From NCBI RefSeq assembly GCF_003610355.1, contig NZ_RAPY01000008.1, forward strand, positions 265,801-329,800: DNA of 64,000 nt, given 5' to 3'. A program made the position numbers and the translations under genes. The notes below the pieces were generated by a model. That model was given only the letters and a program-made list of their open reading frames with translations, was not told the origin of the DNA and searched no databases. Source of the stretch: Sphingobacterium detergens (GTDB taxonomy: Bacteria; Bacteroidota; Bacteroidia; Sphingobacteriales; Sphingobacteriaceae). Shown piece after piece: positions 26,009 to 35,149 of the stretch. Position 1 is the stretch's first letter, and the number at the start of each line of letters is the position of its first letter.

Positions 26009-26437
26009 ATGGAACAATCCAACACTGTATATCCAGAAATTCTGAAACGAAATAGTTTAAAAATCACCCAACCCCGGTTAAAGGTGCTTGAAATTATTTC
26101 AACGAAAGATTCGGCTATTTCGCAGCCGGAACTGGAGAAATTGTTGGGTAAGGATATCGACCGTGTGACATTGTATCGTGTATTGGCCAGTTTTGAGGAA
26201 AAGGGTATTATCCATAAGATCTTTGATCTACACGGAACCGCTACCTATGCCATGTGTTCCACCAACTGTTCCGAACATGACCATCATGACCAACATGTGC
26301 ATTTCATCTGTCGGGTATGCAACTCGGTCTATTGTCTGGACGAAATTACATTGCCAAAAGTATCTATCCCCGATGGATTTAGCTTGGAGGCGATTGCCGT
26401 TAACGCGCTCGGCGTATGTAATCATTGTAAAAAATAA
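26009..26437 (+). CDS. Fur-family metalloregulator
   Basis: 142-residue Fur-superfamily repressor. An N-terminal winged helix (about 1-80; ITQPRLKVLEIIS, then DIDRVTLYRVLASFEEKGIIHKI) is followed by the dimerisation domain with the metal-rich EHDHHDQHVHFIC segment and two CxxC pairs (CRVC and CNHC) for a structural zinc. Whether it senses iron, zinc or peroxide is not decidable here; the His-rich segment and short length would suit a Zur- or PerR-like member. A single gene with its own -7 element. Confidence 0.9.
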   Translation: MEQSNTVYPEILKRNSLKITQPRLKVLEIISTKDSAISQPELEKLLGKDIDRVTLYRVLASFEEKGIIHKIFDLHGTATYAMCSTNCSEHDHHDQHVHFICRVCNSVYCLDEITLPKVSIPDGFSLEAIAVNALGVCNHCKK

Positions 26438-26694
26438 ATCAAACCTACAGCTTCAAAACAATTTTCCGCTTGATCTGTCTATAATTTGGAAATCGGATTC
26501 ACTCCGATTAGCTCGGCTATTGTACGGGTGAATGCTGATTTTTTTGTACCTTGTATCAATAGCGTAATCATACTGAAGAATGATTGCGCATAGCATTGGT
26601 TTATTGTACCTACGGGGTAATAACCGCTATTCGACACACTAGCTATCATACAAATGACTTGATGGCTAATACAAATGAGTAAATAATAAAACGA

Positions 26695-28827
26695 ATGAAG
26701 ACAAGAAAAGATAATCCCTATAAAGAGGTATTAACCCAACTGATCATCGATATTTTCGAAAAATCAGGAAACAAGCCCCTCAACTATAAACAAGTTTCTT
26801 CCAAATTGAATCTGACGGACAACGATTCCAAAGTTGCCATTGCCGATATTTTACAGGAAAATGTACGAAGCGGACTTTTTGTGGAAGTAGAGCGCGGAAA
26901 ATTTAATCTGAAACAAATTAAAGTATATGTCACCGGAAAAGTGGATATGACAGCAGATGGTTCCGCTTATATTATCCCTGAGGATGAATTTGAAAACGAT
27001 ATTTATATTGCGCCGCGTAAACTAAGACAAGCCCTGCATGGCGATATTGTCAAAGTACACACTTTTGAGAAAAGAAAAGGTGGTCGCAAAAAAGAAGGTG
27101 AAGTTATTGAAATCCTACAGCGGGCCAAAACCGACTTTACCGGAACAATCAGCATTTCAAACAATTTCGCATTTTTTATCGCCGATGATCGCAAGATGTT
27201 GCACGATATCTTTATTCCACTGGACAACCTGAATGGTGCCAAGGACAAAGAGAAAGTTGTGGTTTCGATCATTGATTGGCCAAGTGGCAGTAAGAATCCG
27301 GTAGGAACGGTCAAACATGTTCTGGGTGTCAAAGGCGAAAACAACACCGAGATGAATGCGATCTTGGCAGACTACGGCTTCCCATTGGAATTCCCGAAGA
27401 AGGTAGAAGAAGAAGCCAATAAAATCACGGAGAAAATCAGCAAGGAAGAGATTGCCAAAAGACGTGATTTCAGAGGGGTCACCACATTTACAATTGACCC
27501 TGCAGATGCCAAAGATTTTGACGATGCCATATCTTTCCAAAAGCTGGAGAATGGCAATTACGAGATCGGTGTACATATTGCCGATGTATCGCATTTTGTG
27601 ATTCCGGATACCGAGTTGGATAAAGAAGCTTTTAACCGTGCGACATCAGTCTACTTGGTTGACCGTGTTATTCCAATGCTTCCGGAACGTTTGTCCAATG
27701 GCGTATGTTCATTACGCCCACATGAAGACAAACTTTGTTTTTCGGCAGTATTCGAAATGGACGAAAAAGCTACTATTCATGAGCAATGGTTTGGCCGCAC
27801 GATTATCCATTCGGACAGACGGTTTAGTTATGAGGAGGCACAGGAAGTTATCGAGACGAAATCCGGTGATTTCAGCCATGAGATCTTAAAATTGAACGAG
27901 CTCGCTTATATCCTTCGTGAACGTAAGTTTAAAAATGGAGCAATTTCCTTTGAAAGTGAGGAGGTTAAATTCACTTTGGATGAGAATGGCAAACCTACAG
28001 GTGTATATACCAAAGTACGTAAAGATGCCCACAAGTTGATCGAAGATTTTATGTTGTTGGCCAACCGCAAAGTGGCTGAGTATATCGGTAAGCAAGGCCG
28101 TGGTAAAAACAAATTAACGTTTGTATACCGATACCACGATGTTCCGAACCCAGAGACGTTGACTACATTTTCGCAATTTGCGGCACGTTTTGGCCACAAG
28201 TTAACCATTAAAACAGACAAGGAAACTGCGAAATCCCTCAATGCGATAATGACGAAGATCGAAGGTAGCAAGGAACAAAATATGCTGACCTCCCTGGCGG
28301 TGCGTTCAATGGCCAAGGCAATCTATACAACGAAGAAAACAAGCCACTATGGATTGGCATTTGACTATTATACCCATTTCACCTCCCCTATCCGTCGATA
28401 TCCGGATGTGATGGTGCACCGTCTTTTGCAGTTCTACCTGGATGGTGGTACAAAGGTCAATGCCGAGCACTACGAGAAAATGTCGGAACACTCTTCACAA
28501 ATGGAGAAAAAGGCAGCGGAAGCGGAACGCGCATCCATCAAATACAAACAAGCGGAATACCTGCAAGATCAGATCGGTACAGAATATACGGGTATCGTAT
28601 CGGGTGTGACCGAATGGGGTATGTATGTGGAGATTGAGGAGAACAAGTGTGAGGGTATGGTACGTTTACGTGATATCACGGATGATTTCTATGTGCTAGA
28701 TGAGAAGAACTATGCCATTATTGGCCAACGGAAGAAAAAGAAATTCCAATTGGGTGATGAGGTTCAGATCCGTGTGAAGAAAGTAGATCTGGATAAACGG
28801 CAGATTGATTTTACGTTGTTGTCGTAA
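26695..28827 (+). CDS. rnr: Ribonuclease R
   Basis: 710-residue 3'-5' exoribonuclease of the RNB family, degrading structured RNA. Order of parts: N-terminal winged-helix region, cold-shock-like OB domains (about 75-230), catalytic RNB domain with TIDPADAKDFDDAISF at about residues 264-279 (the Asp cluster binding Mg2+) and HYGLAFDYYTHFTSPIRRYPD near 560. A C-terminal S1 domain (about 622-705, YTGIVSGVTEWGMYVEI) ends the protein. The ATG at 26695 suits the family. A 257-nt upstream gap has no clear promoter match. It is followed by a strong bidirectional terminator. Confidence 0.96.
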   Translation: MKTRKDNPYKEVLTQLIIDIFEKSGNKPLNYKQVSSKLNLTDNDSKVAIADILQENVRSGLFVEVERGKFNLKQIKVYVTGKVDMTADGSAYIIPEDEFENDIYIAPRKLRQALHGDIVKVHTFEKRKGGRKKEGEVIEILQRAKTDFTGTISISNNFAFFIADDRKMLHDIFIPLDNLNGAKDKEKVVVSIIDWPSGSKNPVGTVKHVLGVKGENNTEMNAILADYGFPLEFPKKVEEEANKITEKISKEEIAKRRDFRGVTTFTIDPADAKDFDDAISFQKLENGNYEIGVHIADVSHFVIPDTELDKEAFNRATSVYLVDRVIPMLPERLSNGVCSLRPHEDKLCFSAVFEMDEKATIHEQWFGRTIIHSDRRFSYEEAQEVIETKSGDFSHEILKLNELAYILRERKFKNGAISFESEEVKFTLDENGKPTGVYTKVRKDAHKLIEDFMLLANRKVAEYIGKQGRGKNKLTFVYRYHDVPNPETLTTFSQFAARFGHKLTIKTDKETAKSLNAIMTKIEGSKEQNMLTSLAVRSMAKAIYTTKKTSHYGLAFDYYTHFTSPIRRYPDVMVHRLLQFYLDGGTKVNAEHYEKMSEHSSQMEKKAAEAERASIKYKQAEYLQDQIGTEYTGIVSGVTEWGMYVEIEENKCEGMVRLRDITDDFYVLDEKNYAIIGQRKKKKFQLGDEVQIRVKKVDLDKRQIDFTLLS

Positions 28828-28842
28828 TACAATCTAGTTAGA

Positions 28843-28885
28843 CATAAAAAAAACGTATCAGCGTTACTGATACGTTTTTTTTATG
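28843..28885. terminator. Bidirectional terminator between rnr and the lipoprotein gene
   Basis: Perfect 18-bp inverted repeat (28843-28860 and 28868-28885) with a 7-nt loop, A-run on one side and T-run on the other, between converging genes. Confidence 0.92.
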
Positions 28886-28902
28886 TGTTGTATTGAAGAA
28901 GC

Positions 28903-29313
28903 TTATTGTTTGGTTCCATCAAATTTAAAAGTTGTTTCACCCTCAGCTAACGGCTTAGATAAATAGCTAACAGTCTTGTTTTTAATCTCGTACAAAAACA
29001 TTGCTCCGGGTTCGGTAGCTGCTGATTGTATCGAATAATCCGCACTATTTGTTACGCTAAATTCACGAGAAGGCAGTTTCAATGAACTATCTTCCACCTC
29101 AACTTTAATACGATTATCACCCACTTTGGTTACTTTAATGGTCTTATTAAACTTCTCACCAACTCCTACGATATCCAAACTTCCTTTATACGTTCCCACT
29201 GCTGCATCGATGCTTCCACCTGTCTGAGGTTGATTATCATCATCTTTAGAACATCCCACGAAAGCGAACGCTACCAGCGCCAATACTACTGCATACATTA
29301 ATTTCATTTTCAT
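28903..29313 (-). CDS. Small lipoprotein of unknown function
   Basis: 136 residues with a lipoprotein signal (ALVAFAFVGC, lipidated Cys about residue 21) followed by an acidic SKDDDN linker, the usual Bacteroidota lipoprotein start. The rest is predicted beta-rich (VGTYKGSLDIVGVGEKFNKTIKV), resembling small calycin- or lipocalin-like surface lipoproteins. ATG at 29313 and at 29307 both work. Family not recognised. Confidence 0.75.
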   Translation of the reverse strand: MKMKLMYAVVLALVAFAFVGCSKDDDNQPQTGGSIDAAVGTYKGSLDIVGVGEKFNKTIKVTKVGDNRIKVEVEDSSLKLPSREFSVTNSADYSIQSAATEPGAMFLYEIKNKTVSYLSKPLAEGETTFKFDGTKQ

Positions 29314-29981
29314 AATTTGAATACTTTAATTTGTTTTTACTAAAAAATTATATCTTCGTTTTTAACAAATGTCTTGCCAAAAGAACGCAACAACATGCAG
29401 AATAGACAATATACTCAGAAACCAGTAGATAGTCCATTTCAAGAATTCGCATCCTACCCATAGCTACCGAACAATAATAGAGCGACTTAACTGAATTTCT
29501 CGTTATGTTCCTTTTTTATTGCGCACCAATTAAAAAAAGTCCGCGGGCAAATCCGATTAAGGACGAAGCAAACAAATAAACAGGCTTGCTGTTCAATTAA
29601 TCTCCATACGGAATAGCAACAAAGCCCCCTGTTGAAAGATCTGCAGGTCGGTATGACAAGCGCAAAGGAAAATCAACGGGCATATTACCCGGCTTAACAA
29701 CGTGATTTTGCGTCCTGTCGGTGTCATGTACCCGAGTAAAATATCACTTCTCCCAACTGTCTAAGAGTCTTGGACGGGTGGCGAAGTGCTTTCGGCAGGT
29801 GAGTAAATGAAAATTCCACCCGACTAAATCATCTAGACCATGGACAATATACAGAAGAAGGAGCGCGAACTTGTCAACCCATGTGGGGAAATGGCTTCGC
29901 TTCAGGGAAAAGAGAGTTTCCATTTCGAAAAAATAATCTAAATTTTATATACTAACTATTTAATATTCAAAACGAAATCAG
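29314..29981. other. Gene-poor region upstream of rpsL with several short inverted repeats
   Basis: About 670 nt without a convincing gene. Short pairings include cggg/cccg around a 7-nt loop (29677-29691) and cgggtgg/ccacccg (29775-29781 and 29816-29822). A 33-codon frame starts at the ATG at 29840 and ends before the rpsL promoter. The DNA from about 29600 is less AT-rich than ordinary spacers here and looks like a relic or a structured RNA. I cannot name it. Confidence 0.35.
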
Positions 29982-29989
29982 TATCTTTG
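29982..29989 (+). promoter_or_regulatory. -7 element of the rpsL operon
   Basis: TATCTTTG followed by C fits TAnnTTTG, 49 nt upstream of the rpsL start. Confidence 0.6.
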
Positions 29990-30037
29990 CGAACTTAAAA
30001 TAATTTAGGTATCAAATTTATAAACAAAAACAGGTAA

Positions 30038-30451
30038 ATGCCTACTATTCAACAATTAGTTAGAAAAGGTAGAGTAGCTCTGGTTGATAAGAGTAAGTCA
30101 CCAGCGTTGGACTCATGTCCACAGCGAAGAGGTGTATGTACACGTGTATATACTACTACCCCTAAAAAACCAAACTCAGCAATGCGTAAAGTAGCTCGTG
30201 TACGTTTAACAAACGGTAAAGAGGTCAACGCTTACATCCCTGGAGAAGGTCACAACTTACAAGAGCACTCGATCGTATTGATCCGTGGTGGTCGTGTTAA
30301 GGATTTACCAGGTGTGCGTTACCACATCATCCGTGGTGCATTAGATACTTCAGGTGTAGCAGGTCGTAACCAACGTCGTTCTAAATACGGAACTAAGCGT
30401 CCTAAACCAGGACAAGCAGCTGCAGCTCCAACAAAAGGTAAAAAGAAATAA
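30038..30451 (+). CDS. rpsL: 30S ribosomal protein S12
   Basis: 137-residue S12, a decoding-centre protein. MPTIQQLVRKGR opens the protein; the conserved TTPKKPNSAMRK loop (Lys43/Lys44) and GGRVKDLPGVRYH are intact. These are the residues altered in classical streptomycin-resistant mutants, and the sequence here is wild-type-like. First gene of the str-type cluster, 19 nt before rpsG. Confidence 0.99.
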   Translation: MPTIQQLVRKGRVALVDKSKSPALDSCPQRRGVCTRVYTTTPKKPNSAMRKVARVRLTNGKEVNAYIPGEGHNLQEHSIVLIRGGRVKDLPGVRYHIIRGALDTSGVAGRNQRRSKYGTKRPKPGQAAAAPTKGKKK

Positions 30452-30470
30452 TTAAACGGAGGAAAGAAAA

Positions 30471-30938
30471 ATGAGAAAATCAAAACCGAAAAAGAGAATC
30501 ATTTTACCTGATCCAAAGTTTAACGACGTTCAGGTAACACGTTTCGTAAACAATATGATGGTAGATGGTAAAAAATCTATCGCTTATTCTATTTTTTACG
30601 ATGCAGTAGAATTAGTAGAACAAAAAACACAAGAAAGCGGTTTAGAAGCTTGGAAAAAAGCTTTGAACAACGTTATGCCTGCTGTTGAAGTTAAATCACG
30701 TCGTGTAGGTGGTGCTAACTTCCAAGTTCCTATGGAAGTTCGTCCAGACCGTAAAATCGCTTTGGGTATGAAATGGTTAATTTCATACGCTCGCAAACGT
30801 GGTGAAAAAACAATGTTTGAAAAATTAGCAGGAGAAATCATTTCAGCTTCTAAAGGTGAAGGTGCTGCTGTTAAGAAGAAAGAAGATACGCACAAAATGG
30901 CGGAAGCTAACAAAGCGTTCTCACACTTCAGATTCTAA
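30471..30938 (+). CDS. rpsG: 30S ribosomal protein S7
   Basis: 155-residue S7, primary binder of the 3' domain of 16S rRNA. Family signatures are the N-terminal MRKSKPKKR and LPDPKFND, VTRFVNNMMVDGKKSIAY, VKSRRVGGANFQVPMEVRPDR and a C-terminal HKMAEANKAFSHFRF. It starts 19 nt after rpsL with aggaggaaag-type purines ahead of the ATG. A long hairpin separates it from fusA. Confidence 0.99.
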   Translation: MRKSKPKKRIILPDPKFNDVQVTRFVNNMMVDGKKSIAYSIFYDAVELVEQKTQESGLEAWKKALNNVMPAVEVKSRRVGGANFQVPMEVRPDRKIALGMKWLISYARKRGEKTMFEKLAGEIISASKGEGAAVKKKEDTHKMAEANKAFSHFRF

Positions 30939-30965
30939 TTTTGAAGACATTCAAAAAAATATGAT

Positions 30966-31012
30966 TACACCGACCTCAGATAAACGAACAATCTTTTATC
31001 AAGGTCGGTGTA
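30966..31012 (+). terminator. Long hairpin between rpsG and fusA (possible attenuator)
   Basis: 11-bp stem tacaccgacct/aggtcggtgta (30966-30976 and 31002-31012), extended inward by gataaa/tttatc. Only a moderately T-rich tail follows, and fusA begins 60 nt later. It may reduce read-through or set the mRNA end rather than fully terminate. Confidence 0.6.
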
Positions 31013-31071
31013 CTTATTTAACATTACATTTAAACACATAAGGCCCATAAGGCCAGCTGCTTAAAAATATT

Positions 31072-33195
31072 ATGGCAAGAGATTTAAAATTCACTAGAAA
31101 TATCGGTATCGCTGCTCACATCGATGCTGGTAAAACTACAACAACTGAGCGTATCCTTTACTACTCAGGTGTAAACCATAAATTGGGTGAAGTTCACGAA
31201 GGTGCTTCAACAATGGACTGGATGGAGCAAGAGGCTGAGCGCGGGATTACAATCACTTCTGCTGCTACTACAGTTTTCTGGCAATACCGTGGTAATAAAT
31301 ACCAAGTAAACGTAATCGATACTCCTGGACACGTGGATTTCACGGTTGAGGTAAACCGTTCATTACGTGTATTAGACGGATTAGTATTCTTATTCTCTGC
31401 GGTTGATGGTGTTGAGCCTCAATCTGAGACTAACTGGAGATTGGCAGATAACTATGCTGTTCCACGTATCGGTTTCGTTAATAAAATGGACCGTTCAGGA
31501 GCTGACTTCTTGAAAGTTGTTGGTCAAGTAAAATCAATGTTAGGTTCTGATGCTGTAGCATTACAATTACCTATCGGCGCTGAAGACACGTTCACTGGTG
31601 TTGTTGATTTAATTAACAACCGTGGTATCGTATGGAATGAGCATGATAAAGGGATGACCTTTACAGAGGTTCCTATTCCTGCAGATATGGTGGATGAAGT
31701 TGCTGAATACCGTGAGAAATTATTAGAAGCAGTAGCTGGTTATGATGAGACTTTGATGGAGAAATTCTTCGAAGATCCAAATTCATTGACTGAGCGCGAA
31801 ATCTTAGATGCTTTACGTAAAGCGGTATTAGATAATGCGATCGTTCCTATGGTATGTGGTTCATCTTTCAAAAACAAAGGTGTTCAAACCATGTTGGATC
31901 TAGTAATGGAATTATTGCCTTCACCTCTTGATATTGAGGCTGTAAAAGGTACTAACCCTGATACTGGTGAAGAGATCACACGTAAACCATCTGTAAACGA
32001 GCCTTTCGCAGCTTTAGGTTTTAAAATTGCGACTGACCCATTCGTAGGTCGTTTATGTTTCATCCGTGCTTACTCTGGTAAGTTAGATGCAGGTTCTTAT
32101 GTATTGAACACACGTTCAGGTAACAAAGAGCGTATCTCTCGTATCTTCCAAATGCACGCGAACAAGCAAAACCCTATTCCTTTCATCGAAGCTGGTGATA
32201 TCGGTGCGGTTGTTGGTTTCAAAGACATCAAAACTGGTGATACACTTTGTGACGAAAAAGCACCTATCGTATTAGAGTCTATGACTTTCCCTGAGCCGGT
32301 AATCGGTTTAGCGATTGAGCCTAAAACTCAAGCTGACGTAGATAGATTAGGTATTGGTCTTGGTAAATTAGCTGAAGAAGATCCTACATTCGTTGTTAAA
32401 ACTGACGAAGAAACTGGTCAAACAGTTATCTCTGGTATGGGTGAGCTTCACTTAGAGATCTTGATCGACCGTTTGAAACGTGAATTCAAAGTTGAGGTTA
32501 ACCAAGGTGCTCCTCAAGTATCATACAAAGAGTCTATCAACGGTACAACTGAGCACCGTGAGGTATTCAAAAAACAATCAGGTGGTCGTGGTAAATTCGC
32601 GGATATCAAAGTTGTTATCTCTCCAGCGGACGAAGATTTCGATTTAACAAAATCACCTCTTCAATTCGTAAATGAAATCGTTGGTGGTAAAATCCCTAAA
32701 GAATTTATCCCTTCTGTTCAAAAAGGATTTGAAACTTCAATGAAAAATGGTGTATTAGCAGGATTCCCATTATCAGGAATGAAAGTTCGTTTGATTGATG
32801 GTTCATTCCACGCTGTCGATTCAGATTCATTGTCTTTCGAATTAGCTGCTCGTCAAGCATACCGTGAAGGATTGCCTAAATGTTCTCCAGTGTTAATGGA
32901 ACCAATTATGAAAATAGAGGTTTTAACACCAGAAGAAAACATGGGTGATGTAATGGGTGACTTAAACCGTCGTCGTGGTCAAATGCAAGGTTTGGATTCA
33001 CGTAACGGTGCACAAGTAATCAAAGCATTGGTTCCACTTTCTGAAATGTTCGGTTACGTAACCCAATTACGTACAATCACTTCAGGTCGTGCAACATCTA
33101 CAATGGAATTTGATCACTTCGAAGAAGCTCCTCGTAACGTTGCTGAAGAAGTAATCGCAAAATCAAAAGGTAAAATCAAAGGTTCTGTTGAATAA
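31072..33195 (+). CDS. fusA: Elongation factor G
   Basis: 707-residue translational GTPase that drives translocation. G1 AHIDAGKTTTTER, switch-I EGASTMDWMEQEAERGITITSA, G3 DTPGHVDF and G4 NKMD are present; domains II-V follow, ending in the EF-G-typical SGRATSTMEFDHFEEAP. Length and composition are standard for the canonical factor rather than a second EF-G2. Its codon use is strongly biased, as expected for high expression. Confidence 0.99.
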   Translation: MARDLKFTRNIGIAAHIDAGKTTTTERILYYSGVNHKLGEVHEGASTMDWMEQEAERGITITSAATTVFWQYRGNKYQVNVIDTPGHVDFTVEVNRSLRVLDGLVFLFSAVDGVEPQSETNWRLADNYAVPRIGFVNKMDRSGADFLKVVGQVKSMLGSDAVALQLPIGAEDTFTGVVDLINNRGIVWNEHDKGMTFTEVPIPADMVDEVAEYREKLLEAVAGYDETLMEKFFEDPNSLTEREILDALRKAVLDNAIVPMVCGSSFKNKGVQTMLDLVMELLPSPLDIEAVKGTNPDTGEEITRKPSVNEPFAALGFKIATDPFVGRLCFIRAYSGKLDAGSYVLNTRSGNKERISRIFQMHANKQNPIPFIEAGDIGAVVGFKDIKTGDTLCDEKAPIVLESMTFPEPVIGLAIEPKTQADVDRLGIGLGKLAEEDPTFVVKTDEETGQTVISGMGELHLEILIDRLKREFKVEVNQGAPQVSYKESINGTTEHREVFKKQSGGRGKFADIKVVISPADEDFDLTKSPLQFVNEIVGGKIPKEFIPSVQKGFETSMKNGVLAGFPLSGMKVRLIDGSFHAVDSDSLSFELAARQAYREGLPKCSPVLMEPIMKIEVLTPEENMGDVMGDLNRRRGQMQGLDSRNGAQVIKALVPLSEMFGYVTQLRTITSGRATSTMEFDHFEEAPRNVAEEVIAKSKGKIKGSVE

Positions 33196-33210
33196 TAGAA
33201 CTCAAGAATA

Positions 33211-33305
33211 AAGGAACAAAGATTGAAGGATATTATCTTTTATCTTTGTTCCTTAATCAAAAATACACACCGATTGCTAGTTGTGAATAGCTCTAATTAG
33301 CAATC
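33211..33305 (+). promoter_or_regulatory. Two hairpins in the fusA-rpsJ spacer
   Basis: First, a perfect 13-bp stem aaggaacaaagat/atctttgttcctt (33211-33223 and 33242-33254), without a strong T-tail. Second, gattgcta/tagcaatc (33272-33279 and 33298-33305), ending 17 nt before rpsJ. Together they could be a weak terminator followed by an rpsJ leader. Confidence 0.45.
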
Positions 33306-33322
33306 ATTTTAAATAAATAAAA

Positions 33323-33628
33323 ATGAGCCAAAGAATCAGAATTAAATTGAAATCTTACGATTACAATTTGGTTGACAAGTCAGCTGAAAAAATCGTAAAA
33401 ACAGTAAAACCTACAGGTGCAGTTGTTAGTGGTCCTATTCCATTGCCTACTGAGAAAAAAATCTACACGGTATTACGTTCACCACACGTTAACAAAAAAG
33501 CACGTGAGCAATTCCAATTGTGTGCTTACAAAAGATTGTTGGATATCTATTCATCAAACGCTAAAACTGTTGACGCATTGATGAAACTTGAATTACCTTC
33601 AGGTGTTGAAGTAGAAATCAAAGTGTGA
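33323..33628 (+). CDS. rpsJ: 30S ribosomal protein S10
   Basis: 101-residue S10. The signatures IRIKLKSYDYNLVD, SGPIPLPTEKKIYTVLRSPHVNKKAREQF and the PSGVEVEIKV end are complete. It lies 127 nt after fusA, separated by two hairpins, and is followed by a terminator and an unrelated minus-strand gene rather than rplC. S10 also joins transcription antitermination complexes with NusB in bacteria. Confidence 0.99.
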   Translation: MSQRIRIKLKSYDYNLVDKSAEKIVKTVKPTGAVVSGPIPLPTEKKIYTVLRSPHVNKKAREQFQLCAYKRLLDIYSSNAKTVDALMKLELPSGVEVEIKV

Positions 33629-33649
33629 TAGATTTCAGTCACTGAAAAC

Positions 33650-33682
33650 AAAAAGGGCCTTTCGTAAGAAAAGCCCTTTTTT
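33650..33682. terminator. Terminator after rpsJ
   Basis: Stem aaaaagggc/gccctttttt with an inner extension (ctttc/gaaa) around gtaa; A-run and T-run on the two sides suit both converging transcripts. Confidence 0.85.
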
Positions 33683-33701
33683 CGTTTGTTATACTTTTTG
33701 C

Positions 33702-34283
33702 TTAAAACTGGTATCCAACACCTACTGAGAACACGCGATTTTTTAAGGACGCTCCGTCTAACCCAGCTAGGTCTACTAATCCCAAACCATATCCTCCATT
33801 TATTAAGAAGCCATTTGATAACTTATAACCTCCTAAAAAATTAAGTCCTGCATCAAATCGTTTCATTCCGTTGTCTCCAAATTCGATATCGACCGAGACT
33901 CCGTTCGCTTTCGCTTTTCCACTTAAAGCATATCCCGCATATGGGCCAGCTCCCAAAAATAAATTTCCTGAGCCCGCAGGGACATAATAAACAAAATTAA
34001 CAGGTATTTCCAAATACATTAAATCTGTTTTCTCACCTTGTGATTTTCCCCCCTTACCTTGCAAAGAAAGCCCTGGTTGAATTGAGAAATTGTTTGCAAT
34101 TGGTGCATCAACAAACCCCGTTACATAGAAACTAGTTGAAGCATCGCTGCTTATAGATCCACCATCTCCAGAAAATGTATATTTCGGAAAGTTAAGGCCC
34201 GCTTTAATCCCATAAGAAGTCTGTGCTTTGGCTCCAGCAATAAAACACAATGCTGCAGCGATTGATAGTAATTTTCTTTTCAT
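33702..34283 (-). CDS. Outer-membrane beta-barrel protein (porin-family, OMP_b-brl), paralog A
   Basis: About 193 residues from the ATG at 34283 (a TTG three codons upstream is unlikely). A cleavable signal peptide (AALCFIAGAKA) is followed by alternating beta strands: YGIKAGLNFPKYTF, FSIQPGLSLQGKGGK, GNLFLGAGPYAGYALSGK and a terminal strand ending VGYQF with C-terminal Phe. Eight-stranded outer-membrane barrel of the kind annotated porin family or PorT-like. A clear paralog at 38175-38807 shares most strand motifs. Function unknown. Confidence 0.82.
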   Translation of the reverse strand: MKRKLLSIAAALCFIAGAKAQTSYGIKAGLNFPKYTFSGDGGSISSDASTSFYVTGFVDAPIANNFSIQPGLSLQGKGGKSQGEKTDLMYLEIPVNFVYYVPAGSGNLFLGAGPYAGYALSGKAKANGVSVDIEFGDNGMKRFDAGLNFLGGYKLSNGFLINGGYGLGLVDLAGLDGASLKNRVFSVGVGYQF

Positions 34284-35149
34284 AAAAAACAAATTAAATA
34301 TAGAACTAAAATAGCGTATAATTTACTGAAATACAACTAAAGAAAAAAATAGACTAAGATCTAGTTTTAGATCGTATATCATATATAGCTTCTTTTAATT
34401 AAATTTATGGCCTACATTCCTGGTAGTTTTCGTTGCTAAAGCTTCCTTTGGCAGCAACTTTCCAGTCCTTGATACTTCTTTTATCATTTCTTCCAATACC
34501 TAGAAGTATATCGCAAAATCAGATCAGCCACCATCTTGTTGTTTTCTTCGTAATGCGAGTTAACGCAAATTCCAACTGCAAATCTTGCAATTTTCAAGCC
34601 CCTTTATTGTAATAAGCTTATGGACAAGTTATGGCTAACTTCGCCCTGCTCACGACTTGTAAAAAACATGTGAAAACAGTGAAAGCAAATTAAAAGGAGG
34701 ACTTAACGTGGACTCACTGTGCAGTCAACCTACTTACAGGGCAAACTTGGTAATAATATGGTCTTAATTTAGTACCCAATAAACATTACGACCAACTGAA
34801 GCTTCCCATGAAACATCGAAGTGATTTAGACTTATTCTCCTCGTATTATTAAGATGAACCAATACGCCGAATTCCCTGCTGCTAATGGTGAATAAAAATA
34901 CTAATAGTCTTATAGATCCAGAGTTGAACCGATAAAATCCATTTGTTTAAAAAGAAGGAGCTACTCCCAACCTAGCTCTATTTGACTCTTTTTTTACATC
35001 ATCCTCATAAATGACAGCGCAAGTCTAATTGCTTCGACAAATTACTATCGAAAAATCAAGTTAAATTGTCATTAAAATAAACTTAATACAACAAATTAAA
35101 AACAAAATATTTATGTTTACGAAACAATTAAACTAAATTCAATTTAATA
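34284..35149. other. Long intergenic stretch without a supported gene
   Basis: About 865 nt, AT-rich, with many stops in all frames. I see no tRNA, terminator or repeat that I can support. The unusual length, for a genome with otherwise short spacers, suggests decayed DNA. Confidence 0.4.

Noticed and set aside
28903..29313. Possible immunity or bacteriocin role for the small lipoprotein
   Set aside because: No toxin gene is adjacent and the signal is that of an ordinary Bacteroidota lipoprotein.
34284..35149. Hidden gene or small RNA in the long gap
   Set aside because: Stops in all frames, no stems, promoter or terminator that stand out.
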